From Zopfochytrium polystomum (lineage: Eukaryota > Chytridiomycota > Chytridiomycetes > Chytridiales > Chytridiaceae), in assembly GCA_025765615.1 (NCBI GenBank), contig JAIVFJ010000119.1:124001-188000 (forward strand): a stretch of 64,000 nt of DNA. Reading direction: 5' to 3'. Of this stretch, positions 24,501-35,509 are shown in pieces (the stretch's first letter is position 1; every line of letters starts with the position of its first letter). The position numbers and the translations under genes are program-made. The notes under the pieces were generated by a model. The model did not search any database, was not told the origin of the DNA, and worked only from the letters and a program-made list of their open reading frames with translations.

Positions 24501-25588
24501 TGACGACACCCCAAAGTCAGCAACACCGGCACTCGCTCTACAGCGGGACGGATGCAAACGGGTTGGCCAGATCGGTCTCTTACCAACCGCAATCTCAAGC
24601 GTACAGTTCAGGACAGACCTATCCACCGACTTCATCATTCAATTCTCCCGTAGCTTCTGCTCCTTACGGCCCTCCAACCGCAAACGTGCCTTACAGCCCG
24701 CAACCGCAAGGTGGCAGTTATCATCAGTTCCAGCAGCCTCCGACTATGTATCAATATCCAGCTAGCCAGCCTGATGTGGGAGGACGACCTCCCATTCCGC
24801 CAAAGATTCCGTCGAATTCGCAACCGACTGCCGGTTCGAACTACCAATCACCGAACGGGCCATACTCTTACTCTGCAGGAAGTCAGCAGATCGGGCGCAA
24901 TGGGCCATCCAATTATCCTTTGTCACCTTCAGTGTACTCTAGTTCTGGACAGCCCAATCCCTCTCAAGCTCTGCATTCATTTTCTGGCCCGCCTGGCCCA
25001 CTTCCTGCCCGGCCTTCTCAGCCCGCTGCGTACGGCTTTGGGGCACAGCAGACGCAAAGTGCTTACAGGCCGCAAGCCCAACCGCCTTACCCTGTTGGAC
25101 AGCCTCTACAGGCAGCACCTATTCCCGGCCAATCTCAACCTGGACAACCCTCTTTGAGCTACGGACCTCCGCTGAACACTGGTGGCACTGGGCAGCACAA
25201 CCCATCTTACGGAACACCATCGCCGCAGCAGCATCAGCTTTCTCGACCCGCCCCGAGCAGTTATGCTCAGCATACACAGTATCCCCAACAGCCGGCCCCA
25301 CCCATACCTTCGCAATCGTACCAAGCCGGGTACGGTCAGCCGCAACCACCTCCACAGCAACCATTTCCCCATCAGTATGTGGCGCAGTCGCAGGCACCCC
25401 CGCAACAATATCAGGCGCCAGCTCCGCCGCAGCAATTTCAGGGTCAAATGCAGCCACAGCAGCCGTACCAGGGGCAGGCGCAAACACCCCAGCAATATCA
25501 GGGTCTCGCGCAACCACCACCGAATCAGTTTCAAGTTCCACCTCAGCAGGTTGGGCAGGGATGGGGCCGGGGGTCTTTGATGGACTGA
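21518..25588 (+). CDS. ALIX/Bro1/PalA-type ESCRT adaptor
   Basis: Exons are 21518-21789, 21852-22281, 22335-23163, 23208-23594 and 23648-25588. A BRO1 domain opens with LKRTDEVDFGPAFRAYI and continues RYYGQLELLDLRFP, FSGKSVAQHSIAYEKAS, IIFNIAATCSAIAALQ, AKHFESIAYYHRSIQ and YGESVAYIIKAETLS. A V-domain-like coiled region follows (SWSNAIREQESQRG, DEVGLMLDKEQLDCENLR, HQDDISSLLLLNKNKEAQVF). The last ~500 residues are a Pro/Gln/Tyr-rich tail (QPQPPPQQP, PPQQYQAP). Bro1 binds ESCRT-III Snf7 on endosomes; Bro1/Rim20 act in MVB sorting or ambient-pH signalling. The frame shifts by one base at about 22,932 inside a continuous V-domain and no intron fits, so a surplus base is likely. Bro1 versus PalA/Rim20 is undecided; the long PQ tail favours an ALIX/Bro1 type. 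Confidence 0.9.
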
Positions 25589-26084
25589 TCTCAGAACTTC
25601 GGTCTGGTTGGATGCAGTGAAGAGAAAGCTTGGGTTTGAGAGAATGAAAGCGTTTTGTTTATGTTTCTTTATTTTTTTTTGTGACAGCAACCGAAAGAAG
25701 GGTCCTGCAGCAAAAGATGACTGCTGAAACCTAGAAAAAAAAGGCCGTAGGTAAGTCGACGGTTGCAAGCGCAAGTCAGGAGAGTAGTCAAGATTGCAGA
25801 GGGTGTTTCGATTTCAGATACAAAGTAGGTTGAACTCAACAGCCTTATTGAGGCTTCGTAATGAGCTGGGTTAATAGCAGTTTGATCATCACTTGCAAAG
25901 CTACTGGAGGCAAGGGAGTATGGTTGCCCTGGACGATCGGGCATGAGGGGATGGCGTTCTTACCACAGCGACTTCAACACCAGGAAGACCGACCCCGATC
26001 ATGTTCTTTTTATTTGTGATCGGAGAATTGAGAGGGGTAAGGAAGGAAGGAATTTGACAAGGTGATACTAATGCAGGCAATCCA

Positions 26085-26142
26085 TTGGCAGGCAGACAGA
26101 CAGCAAGGTAGACAGGCAGACAAGCAGACAGGCAGACAGACT
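26085..26142. repeat. CAGACAGG-type microsatellite
   Basis: Imperfect tandem CAGACAGG/CAGACAAG units, resembling the GACA repeat near 14.65 kb. Confidence 0.8.
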
Positions 26143-26177
26143 CCGACCCGCTCACTATAAAAGCGGCGGCTGCAGCG

Positions 26178-26615
26178 ATGGCTTGCTCCTCAGATCAAAA
26201 AGACGAACACCCACTGACCACGGTCGACCGTCCCATTCCGCCCCGATGGGGACTTGGATTGTGTGAAGTCCGTCAAACCCGACCGCCGGTGGTGCTTCAA
26301 GAGCAGCACCCCGTCCTTAAGAAGTATCGCGCCCCTTTTCCACGCCTCCGTGGGCATCTTGGTACGCCGAGGGACGGGTACATCACATTACCCCAAACTA
26401 CCCCCTCCCACTTTCACAAAGCCCCACTGACAGACGCAGCCATCTTCTTGCTTATCGTTTTGTGGCTGCTCAACTCTTACTACCTCGACGCCTCTGTCTA
26501 CTGCACATTATGCCCCACGGAGACCTTTACCCTTTGCTATTGTGGACTTGTGATGTGTTTTCTTTTTTTTTTTTTTCTTTTTTTTTTTTTCCTCGTAAAT
26601 CTGCTTCTTTGTTAA
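26178..26615 (+). CDS. Possible small membrane protein (weak)
   Basis: A 145-codon ORF preceded by a good TATA element (CTATAAAAG at 26,153) and followed by AATAAATAAA near 26,631. The N-terminal ~80 residues are polar with several prolines. A hydrophobic segment follows (AAIFLLIVLWLLN), then a second one largely encoded by T-runs (Phe/Leu-rich). The TATA box lies only about 25 bp before the ATG, tight for a normal leader, and the second hydrophobic stretch may be a homopolymer artefact. Not recognised. Confidence 0.2.
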   Translation: MACSSDQKDEHPLTTVDRPIPPRWGLGLCEVRQTRPPVVLQEQHPVLKKYRAPFPRLRGHLGTPRDGYITLPQTTPSHFHKAPLTDAAIFLLIVLWLLNSYYLDASVYCTLCPTETFTLCYCGLVMCFLFFFFLFFFFLVNLLLC

Positions 26616-26701
26616 TTGCACTTGAAATGTAATAAATAAACAAGTGGTGTCGAACAACTGTGCTGTTTTGAGGGACGCTGCTTTTGTCTGTTGTCATCTG
26701 G

Positions 26702-26702
<1 letters not shown>

Positions 26703-26741
<39 letters not shown>
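26703..26741. repeat. (CA)n microsatellite
   Basis: About 19 CA units just upstream of the NOM1 start, followed by a T/C-rich tract ending in TTCTTCCAG. That end could be a leader-intron acceptor (inference). Confidence 0.9.
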
Positions 26742-26742
<1 letters not shown>

Positions 26743-26802
26743 CCCGACAAGTTCCTTTTCATTCTTTCTTTCTTTTTTTCTTTTCTTCTTCCAGATCTTA
26801 CC

Positions 26803-29800
26803 ATGGCGCCAAGAGCCGGTAAACGACCGGGCCATCAGGCCCGAGGCCAGAGCAGCACCAAGATGAGCAAGGCGAGCACGAATGTCGGCACCACCAAGCA
26901 AGGCCTGACGGCCGCTGCTCCCCAAGTAGCTGCAACAAGCTCATCCGTCATCGAATACTCAGCGGAGCTCGACAAACGCTTCAAGTTTAGGTACGACCAG
27001 AAGATCGTCTCCAGGAAGGCTGATAGGAAGCAGGCCCGCCTCGAAAAGAAGCAGCGCCGCGCTTCGCAACAGCCGCAACGGGCGTCGGCGCTGGCCGGGG
27101 CTCCCCGCGATACGCCTATGAAGCCAGCTTTGGCAATGGTAAACCGTCCTTCTCGCTTTTTCAGCTTCCTCCGTTCTCTTTTCTCTCCCCCTTCAATTTC
27201 TCCTGCTCATGACGATCACCGCCTCCTTCTGCTTCCTGATCGCGCATTGTCTGGTGGGTGCTCTTCACAGTCTTCCGGCAAGCCTCGTCCTGCGGCCATC
27301 TCCGCGAACGCTCCAAACATCAGCTCGAAAAAGAGGCTAAACTCGTCCAACAACGACGACCGCGGACACAACGCAAAACGTGCCAAGAACGATAATGCGA
27401 CACCGTCACGAGGAACAGAGAAGGCGGCGGCGTCGGAGGTCAAACCCAAGCCTGCTGCCTCATCGAGAGACGTTTCCCGGGACGAAGAGCGGAAGATGGA
27501 ACGGTTAGCTGAACGCAACCCTGCATTTGCTCGCATGGTGCAAGGATTGACTGGTGGGGCCGCCGGTTCTTTCGAGGAGGACGAGGAGGAAGCTATGTAC
27601 TATGCGAAAAAGCTGGGGTTCAAGGGAAAGCGGCTGAAAAAGGCGCTGGAATCGGACGGTCTTGCAGGTGGGGCCATCTCCTTCGTTTATTTTGTTTTGG
27701 TCGGGCGCCTTTCGCGCCTTTCTCACCTCCTTCCAACCTCCCCTTGTCAGACATATTTTCGGAGGAGAAGCAAGAGTCAAAAGAGACGTCCCGTGATGAG
27801 CGCAAAAATCCCGATCGCAGCGGCAAGGAAGGAAGGTGGAAGCATGTGGGTGATAACGATGAAGACGACCAAACTGGCGACGAGGCCGAGGAATCAGACG
27901 GCAGAGAGCAGCTGGACGGCGAGATTGATGAGGATGGTGACGATGGTAGTCTTCTCGGAGGCCTTGTGGGCGACAGCGAGGACGAAGAACTGGACATCGA
28001 TTTGGATCATGACCCGTACGAAGATGTAGAAAGCGTCGGTGAGAACGAAAATGCAGATATGGAGGCGTCTTCCGACGAAGGCAGCGAAGTTAGCGAGGGC
28101 GAGAAGAGTCGTGGCACGAAGGCGGCTGCCGAAAGCAACAACTCTTCGAGTAAAACAGTCAAAGTCGCTGCAGCCCAATCGCAACCTGTTTCCACTGCGT
28201 CGAAGTACGTACCCCCACATTTGCGAGGAAAACCGACGACCCAGTCGGAGCAGCTCCTTCGGCTTCGACGGCAGATGCAGGGCGTACTGAACAGATTGAG
28301 CGACGCCAATTTGGAGTCCATTGTCAACAGCATCGAAGAAGGCTTCAGAAATAACCCTCGTCACGGTGGGAAACAATTTCACCAAATCATACTTGCTTCA
28401 AGTATTTCTCTTTCGAGCACGTTCGCTAATTCATAGTTGCCTGAAGACATGACGCAGGTTATAACGGAAATTATAACGTCGTTTGTCAGCGATCATGCCA
28501 ATCTGCTCGAATCCTTTGTCGCAACGCACTCTGCACTAATAGCATGCATCTTCAACACCATCGGGCTTGACTTCGGAGCCCATCTCGTTCAACACGTGGT
28601 CGAGTTGTTCGAAAAAACCGCCTCATCCTTCGACAACAAAGACGATGAAGACGAATCTTCTTCCAAGCGGATGCTTAACTTGGCAACCTTCATTTCTTCA
28701 TTGTACAACATAGGAGTGATTGGGTGCCCTTTGATGTACGACGTCATTCGGATGTGCCTCGCGCGGATGAAAGAAGTGGACGTGGAGGTGCTCCTCAGAG
28801 TTCTCAGAGTATCCGGACAGAAGCTTCGAAGTGATGACCCATCCTCGCTGAAGGACGTAGTTCAAGCTGTGCACGACGAAAGCGTCAAGGGCAACCCTGT
28901 ATTTGAAAAGTGGGTGTTTTGGGGAAAAGGGACAGGTTAGTGCAGAACCTGACCGCTTTCTCCATTTCCTCTTTCCGCCAGATCTCGAGTGAAGTTCCTC
29001 GTCGAAACCATCATGGACCTCAAAAACAACAAAAAGAAGGTGCCTAAGCGCAGCTCCAACCCGTCTACTACCTCCGCCAACGGTGCAGCCACCGACCTTC
29101 AAGCCGACCGTCTTCTCAAATTTGTCCGCAACCTTGTCCGTCGCCGTGGCATTGCCGAGCGCGAGCCTCTGCGAATGACCCTGGAAGACATCCGGTCAGT
29201 CGAGACGAAGGGTCGATGGTGGCTTGTCGGCGCCGCGTGGGCGGGGCACGACGGCGCAGGGGGTGGTGTGGCGGCGATCGCGGCGGCGAACGCTGCGGCG
29301 AAAGCAAGGGAGGCCGCAGCGAAGGCCACCGGATCTACGGACCTGCTGCAGCTAGCCCGCGCGCAAAAGATGAACACCGACGTGCGCCGGAGCGTCTTTG
29401 TCGTGTTGATGAGCAGCGAGGTCGGTCGCGCTTCCCCTTCTTTCCCTCCTCGTAAAACTTTTGTGGATCCAACTGGCCCCCTTTAAAACGGCGTTCCCAG
29501 GACTGTGTCGACGCGCACGAGCGCCTGCTGCGACTCGGTCTCAAGGACAAGCAGGAGCGCGAAATCGTTCGCGTTCTCCTGCACTGCGTCGGAGCCGAGG
29601 AGGCGTACAACCCGTACTACGCGCTCGTCGCAGCTCGCATTTGCGAAGGCTCGGTGGGCATGAAAATCACGTTCCAGTATGCGCTGTGGGACACAATCAA
29701 GGCCATGACCGAGGGCGGAGATGGCGACGGCGAGGAGGAGGAGGAGGCGGGCGTTAGAAAGATTCGAAACGTGTCCAAGCTGTACGCTCACCTGCTGGCG

Positions 29801-30268
29801 ACGGAGAAGCTTTCTCTAAGCATATTAAAGGTTTATCTTCAAACCGGTTTTTTTTTTTCTCTTTTTCTGCAAGCGCCCCTCTTCTGACTCTCACCCTTTC
29901 CAATGCAGTCCATCGATTTCATTGGTCTACCCCCGCGTCCAGCCTTATTCTGCCAGCTTCTGTTGACGCTCCTCCTCGTCGGGTCGCTGCCGGGCGCGGT
30001 GGTCCCAGACAAGTCGTACGACGTGACGCTCGCGCGGATATTCAGCAAGCTGGCGTCGCAGCACGAGCTGGAGGGCCTGCACCAAGGGATGCGCTTCTTT
30101 TTGCAAGAGTACGTGACGCCGAGCGTGAGGGACGGGCGGCCCAAGATGGGCGTCAGCGTCGACAGCGCGATTGCGGGGATGAAGCAGTCGCGGGATGAGC
30201 TGGTGGCGCTGGTGCGGCGGCGGGCGAAGGCGGCCGTGAGGCTTTTGGAGGAGGACGCGACGTTTTAA
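26803..30268 (+). CDS. Nucleolar MIF4G-domain protein, NOM1/Sgd1 family
   Basis: Seven exons, with introns 27139-27270, 27668-27750, 28366-28446, 28910-28981, 29421-29500 and 29831-29908. Phases are consistent. ATG at 26803 starts a basic N-terminus (KFRYDQKIVSRKADRKQARL). Acidic low-complexity sequence follows, then KYVPPHLRGKP, the MIF4G domain (LNRLSDANLESIVNSIEE, LIACIFNTIGLDFGAHLVQH, MLNLATFISSLYNIGVIGC, VKFLVETIMDLKNNK) and the MA3 domain (VFVVLMSSE, DAHERLLRLGLKDKQEREIV, VLLHCVGAEEAYNPYYA, FQYALWDTIKAM). The EEAMYYAKKLG stretch is also typical of the family. The family acts in 40S ribosome biogenesis in the nucleolus. The domain order and the length of about 970 aa match Sgd1/NOM1. Confidence 0.93.
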
Positions 30269-30411
30269 AATAACAACTAGCTCTCTCTTTGATTCTCCGT
30301 TTTTGCAGCTGCGTTTTTTGTTTCCTGTTTCCTTTTTTTTTTTTCCTCCAACTTTTGTCGCGGTTCAAGGAAGAGCGGGTGTGGTCGGATGATTCGCGCA
30401 CATCGGGCGTG

Positions 30412-30412
<1 letters not shown>
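30269..30412. other. NOM1 3' flank
   Basis: Short T-rich flank between the NOM1 stop and the poly(T) tract. It ends CATCGGGCGTGC, which would be the target-site side of the LINE insertion. Confidence 0.4.

Positions 30413-30447
<35 letters not shown>
30413..30447 (-). repeat. Poly(T) tract = poly(A) tail of the minus-strand LINE
   Basis: 35 consecutive T, read as poly(A) on the minus strand exactly where the LINE's 3' end is expected. This is the usual signature of target-primed reverse transcription. Confidence 0.75.
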
Positions 30448-30449
<2 letters not shown>

Positions 30450-31115
30450 TGTTCCAGCCCCAGAGGGGCGGGAAGAGAAAGAGCCATCAATGGTGAACCA
30501 AGAAAATAGAGAAGTGAGGTCTGAAGGAGGTCAGTGTAAGAGAGGGGAGCAGCTGTGAAAAGTCAGAGGATTGGGATAAGTCAGATTAGGCCCCAGCCCG
30601 TGTCAAGATTGAGAAGGGCAACAGTGGCTCAGTGAACTTCGGGGGGCTCAGCAGGAGATGGGTGACAAGTAGCTCTTGTTTGTTGGCATGAGGGGAGTTG
30701 TATTGTGTGGTGAAGCCAGATAATGCCTGCAACACGTTTTATGCAGCCAAGGTAGTGGTCAATCCATTCTGGAAGCAGCCTTGGTGTGCAAAAGCCTGAT
30801 TTCTGGGCAAGTGTCAATGGAGTGCCAGTGACTACAGGTGGTGCAGCAAGGTTGAGAGGGTTGTGAAGAGCTGTTACGAGTTCTGTGGGAAGTGGGAGGG
30901 ATGGAAGAGTTGGCGTTTGGAGAAGACAGTGGGTGAGAGGCTGCGGAACGAGGGTGAGAGGCCTGGGAATTTGGTTGAGGGGATCTGCAGGGCTTGAAGC
31001 GCTTGTCAGAGGGCTTGATGGACTTTGACTTCTCCCAAGAGATAGTGTCGTTGCAACAGGGAATCCAAATGAGTCGATGGGCATCAAGAAGGAGCTGATG
31101 GAAAGCAGTGACAAG

Positions 31116-31120
31116 GGTTT
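31116..31120. repeat. 5-bp target-site duplication, left copy
   Basis: GGTTT immediately before the 5' LTR. The same GGTTT follows the 3' LTR at 37,152-37,156. Confidence 0.9.
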
Positions 31121-31349
31121 TGTTAGTTTTGGGTCTTTTGGTGTAAGCAGTGTGCAGGAGCTTTGACCTGTTACTGCTCTGCAAGGATGACTTGCAGCAT
31201 TTTGCAAGTGATGGTCCTTGTAACAGTTTTGTATAAAGTCAAACACAAGACTGACAGAAGCCAAGATCAACCTCCCACCACCACCACCTTCAGTAGTGTA
31301 CACCACAGCAGCCCAATCCATCAATCAGCCATCATAGCAAATTCTTTCA
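31121..31349 (+). repeat. 5' LTR of the nested copia element
   Basis: 229 bp, TGTTAG...TTTCA. About five differences from the 3' copy. Contains GTAACAGTTTTGTAT at 31,220-31,234, whose reverse complement directly follows the LTR end, and a TATAAAG just downstream of it. Confidence 0.92.
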
Positions 31350-31363
31350 TACAAAACTGTTAC
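31349..31363 (+). promoter_or_regulatory. Primer-binding-site segment complementary to the LTR
   Basis: ATACAAAACTGTTAC lies where a tRNA primer site is expected, but it does not begin TGG. It is instead the exact reverse complement of the LTR segment 31,220-31,234. Confidence 0.7.
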
Positions 31364-31979
31364 CCATCCCAATCACATTCCGCTTGGTTCCAGCCAGATC
31401 CAATCAGCAGAAGGGGTTGTACGCTTTTCAGATCTGCCAACTTTGCAGACCGATCATGGGCGCAACAGACATCGGACAGCAATTCCGTTACTACCATTGG
31501 AAAGCTCTTGATCTCCACTTTCCATTGAACGCTCCTGATCTCAGATCAGACACTCCTACGTCATATCCACCGCCTCCAAAGTTGTCACCCACTTCCAACT
31601 TCAACCTCAATTTGCTCGCCTTCCAGACCTCCCCCAGCCAATCCCAAGCTATCATTGGAAAGGCCTGCTTTGGGACTACACAACTGTCCCAACAGCACCC
31701 CAAATTCACTCTTCTTTGTGATAAGTGACGCCTTTTTCCATTCAGGGTCACCAGATTACCTCCAACCCTCACCATTAGTTTTTGATTTTTTTGTCCCCAA
31801 TTGGAGACAACAACCCCCCCCCCCCCTACCTGACACACACCTAGCTAACAAACCAACTTTTCATCTGCTGCAACACCACCTTCACAACACACCCAAAATC
31901 CAACGAAATCCTTTCAAACTTGGCACACATAATCGTCCTGAGAAAACAACAAGACTACTGACTCAACCAACAGAACTCT

Positions 31980-32730
31980 CCAACAAAAATGTCGACTTAC
32001 ACCACTGCATTGACACAAGTCACATCAACGCAGAGCAGAACGATGCAGTTGATCCACTAGACCTCTGCGACACTGGAACCTGTCTCATCAGAGATGGACC
32101 ATTCCAAGGACAGAGATTCCAATTGGTGCCTCTGTCTTGTGGACCAGAGAAAGTAACTTGATTTCCTGGTGCACAGAACCAGAATGCACATTTCTGTCTA
32201 GTCATTCGTCACCACATCTATTGAGCCCTCACCCAAATCACACCTGGTCAAAACTTTACTTATGAATTGGTTGGCGAATTGGGAATAATTTGCTGCACAG
32301 CAGACCAGGGACTTGCAAAGGAGATCATTAACGACTTTGAACACATCAAAATGGAACCAACTGAAGCCTCAGATGCCTTCATTACCTGATTCACTGAAGC
32401 GTACCATTAAGTCGACAGCTTTGCAAAGTCAGCAGCTGGAGAACTTCTCCATCATATTCACCCTTTCCAACAAGTTGTTCGAATCTTTGTTGCCTCACTG
32501 GGCCAAAGCCTGTTGGATATGGGGAAAGGAAAAGTTTTTCTTGTTGTCGGCAACTCAGCTCCTCAGATAACAAGTTTAGCCAAACTAATCTCACTCTTCA
32601 AAAACCTGTTTGATAAAACAACTATGATAAGCAACACATCAAGCTGGCCTGTCAAAGTGACAAAGGCTCAACTACTACTGCATCACCACACCAACTGTTA
32701 CTATCCTGGTTATCTGCTTCTTCATATCAA
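31980..32730 (+). pseudogene. copia gag relic
   Basis: Broken translations (LAKEIINDFEHIKMEPTEAS, VVRIFVASLGQSLLDMG, LAKLISLFKN) match the intact gag of the 59.5-kb element residue for residue in many places (LAKEIIDDFERIKMEPAESS, VVRVFVSALNNTLIDMG). Stops and frame changes interrupt it and the zinc knuckle is not seen. Confidence 0.75.
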
Positions 32731-32999
32731 TTGAAGAACAAACAGCAGAGGTCCTCAAAAATCAACTTGCTCCATCAACTAATAATCAATCTGCTAAGTG
32801 TTTTGCTCTTCTCTTTTGATATGCATCAAAGTAACTGCCTTTATCCTCTCAACATACAGCCATGCAGTCTCCTGTCAGTAATGATTCATCATTCCATGAA
32901 CATCAACACAGGCATTTCAGTTTTTGGAGACCTGCACCACTAACAACTGCCCCTGTGCCCTTTCAATAATACTTACTCATTTTCAACAGGGCATAACAA

Positions 33000-34790
33000 A
33001 TTAGGATTTAATGATATGGTGTCTTGCTCGCCTATCGACCCATGGGGTTGGCGGTTCAATTTCTGGATTCCCTGATACAATTATCATTGACATGGCCACC
33101 TTTTGAGAGCAGAGTGTTTTCAACCACACTGAAACTCTCACCATCAAACATATTAGTGATTGGGATGACCAATAGTTATGCAAGTGCCAACCCTCACAAC
33201 CATGGCAACCTTGTGCAATTCCTCTGACTTTGGACTCTGTTACATCAGGCTTAGCCTCTCTTTATCTTTGTTCACATAACTTCAGCCAAAGACAATTTGC
33301 TGTCCATTCATTGATAGAACCAGGGACTGGTTGAGTAGTTTAACAATCCTCTAACAATTTTGCCGGTGCAACATGAAACATCATCTTCCACGTAGGGGGG
33401 AGGATGCTGGGGATAAGTGAAAGATGATCATCAGCACTGTAATGCCAATCAGATGGGGGATGCTTGGAATAAGTGAACGATGATCATCAGCACAGAGTTG
33501 CAAAGTGGTCTCAGCATGGATTGGCACCAACTTGGCATGGTCTTCTTGGTGCCAAGCTGCTGGCTTGGGAAAACGCTCTATCCATTTTAGCCAAATCAAT
33601 CTGGACTCAGGAGTCAAACTATGGAATAAACTATTGTTGCTGGGCTTACTTGACCCTGGCTAGGGACCTTAACCCACACATATTGACTGCTTCAGCTTTT
33701 ATACACAGACATACTAACACACTACACCAGGTCCCACACCACAGGAAATTCCACAGCCATACCTGAGTCCTCACCTCAATTACATCACTCTGATGAATTA
33801 TTTTAACCAACTTCTGTGACAAAACACAATGTTCCTTGAAATAACTTTTGGCTCATTCTGAGGAGTATCAACGTTTATCTTTATTGGACACTCAACACTA
33901 ACACTTTTTCAGAACAAACTATAAACAAGCTCAACCTTGCAAGATTACTGAAGTTCCATTCTCATCTAAGATTCTTCCTTTGCCGAACCAAATCTAACTG
34001 ACTCTAGATTTCAAACTGCTCTTAATAGAGTCACTCCAGAACAGCTGTGTTCTTTGAATGCCTCATTCATTCATGCAGCATAACCAGGATCTGGAAGCTT
34101 CAGAGATTGCCCTCAACTTTTGTAATCTGCCAGAAACTTTGTGGTTTTGGCTTCGATGTTAGACTTGACAAAAAACATTCTGCTGATTCTTTAACGAGGC
34201 AGAGTAGAAGACATCAGGCTAAGTCTTTGTTCCCTTTGCTTGCACTAACACTCTTCTACCAGCATAAATTCCACAACATCACTTGGAGACTAAAGGCAAA
34301 TCATCATCAAGCAATCAAACTCTGTGGAAACATCTGGATATACTAACTCTCACTGATGCTTTCTTCCACTAACTTTGTCTCTATCTTTATTCTCCACTCA
34401 AGACCAACAAAAGCAAAAATCAACCACCTCACACACAGTTGCAATTACCATATCATCAAACCATTCAAACCTCAGCAGTCTCAGCAAAATTCAGGAAACC
34501 TTCAACCATTCATTACTGCAGATCAGCTTCAGAAACAACACCAACATCACCACTTTGCTCCATTCAGTCACCAGTCACCTTGAACCATCTTTGAACTTGA
34601 ATTTTGCCAGTTGAACAAGTTGAATTGGAATTGCTTTCAGTTTTCTGCAGTCTCAACAAAGTCAGACAAAGCATCAACCATTCCCCACAGCAGAGTCACT
34701 CCAGAAAACAACAACTTCCTCCATTCAGTCAACATTCAACTTCAGCAATCAGAATTGAAAGAAGTTAAACTGGAATTGGTAAAAAGTATC
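33000..34790. other. Gene-free A/T-rich interior of the nested element
   Basis: No homologous copia domain can be read here, where integrase would be expected. At 33,395 a G-run is followed by GATGCTGGGGATAAGTGAA. A near copy of about 35 bp recurs 56 bp later (33,458-33,493), also after a G-run. Two polypurine-tract/LTR-start-like junctions this close suggest another decayed insertion. Confidence 0.4.
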
Positions 34791-34796
34791 AACCAC

Positions 34797-35250
34797 ATGG
34801 TAATCCACAGCGAAAGTGAATTGGATAACGGTGTACAGCTCTGGTGTTTGAGGTGACGGCACAATGGGTTGGATTCCGTGCTACTGCAATTAACGTCACC
34901 CCAGTGGGCCTTACTGGGAGCACTATAGGCATGACTGTGGAAGGCCGGGCCGATGTGGCAGACCGCAATGTAAAATCAACCGAAGGCCCACGAACACCGA
35001 AGTCCCAGCTTGTAGGCTAGTGTGGCCCGGACCTGTGTCAGAGTAGGTGGAGTCCTGAGCAGGGAGCCCATTCCGCAAGGAGTACCAACCAGGAGACAGT
35101 TATTCTCCTGATGTGCCCAGGCGAGACGCAGGGGAAAGTGTTGAGGGAAAGCTGTGTATGGGGGAGTGGTCGCCTCGCCTCATAGGGTACTGGGGGGAGC
35201 CCAGACCAGCATCGTGCAGAAGGCTCACCTGTGCAGAGTTTTCTCTCATG
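34797..35250 (+). pseudogene. Relic of the integrase-RT linker
   Basis: CGAAAGTGAATTGGATAACG, GGATTCCGTGCTACTGCAAT and CAGTGGGCCTTAC match the segment that follows the pol ORF in the 59.5-kb element (63,775-63,900). The stretch is more G/C-rich than its surroundings and frame-disrupted. Confidence 0.6.
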
Positions 35251-35509
35251 CTTTCTTTTGTGTGCAGGGTATCTTAGAAAATCTGAACTAATTTTCCCTA
35301 AAGTTTCTTAAAGTTAAAACCATCACAAGTAGATTCTATTTCTCTACAACCACAAAACAAACATAACACTTTAAACCAGGCGAAATTCCATCAGAACCAC
35401 GTCAGCTGTCACCACCATCTGACAACTCTGCAAAGTGTACACATTCAGATCAACTGTGTTTGACAAGCACACCCTGCCCAGACCCTCGTATATGTGCAGA
35501 CCGCCTTTG

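Larger units (their letters stand above)
25589..26802. other. Intergenic region with microsatellites
   Basis: It holds the ALIX-gene 3' end, a CAGACAGG-type repeat (26,085-26,142), T-runs at 26,560-26,591, a CA repeat and the NOM1 leader. A possible small ORF is listed separately. Confidence 0.5.
30413..31120 (-). mobile_element. 3' half of a 5'-truncated LINE, C-terminal ORF end and 3' UTR
   Basis: The minus-strand reading frame enters from the copia insertion site as TLVTAFHQLLLDAHRLIWIP, continues CCNDTISWEKSKSIKPSDKR, and ends near 30,759. The frame continues that of the upstream half (37,152-38,642) directly once the copia element and one target copy are set aside. About 300 bp of 3' UTR then lead to the poly(A) tract. 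The HRLIWIPCCNDTI-type motif is the usual C-terminal end of fungal Tad/I-clade ORF2 proteins (inference from family knowledge). Confidence 0.7.

Noticed and set aside
25106..25774. 222-codon minus-strand frame
   Set aside because: Shadow of the Pro/Gln-rich ALIX tail.
33030..33075. Possible pol III B-box (GGTTCAATTTC)
   Set aside because: Poor match to consensus and no convincing A-box or fold.
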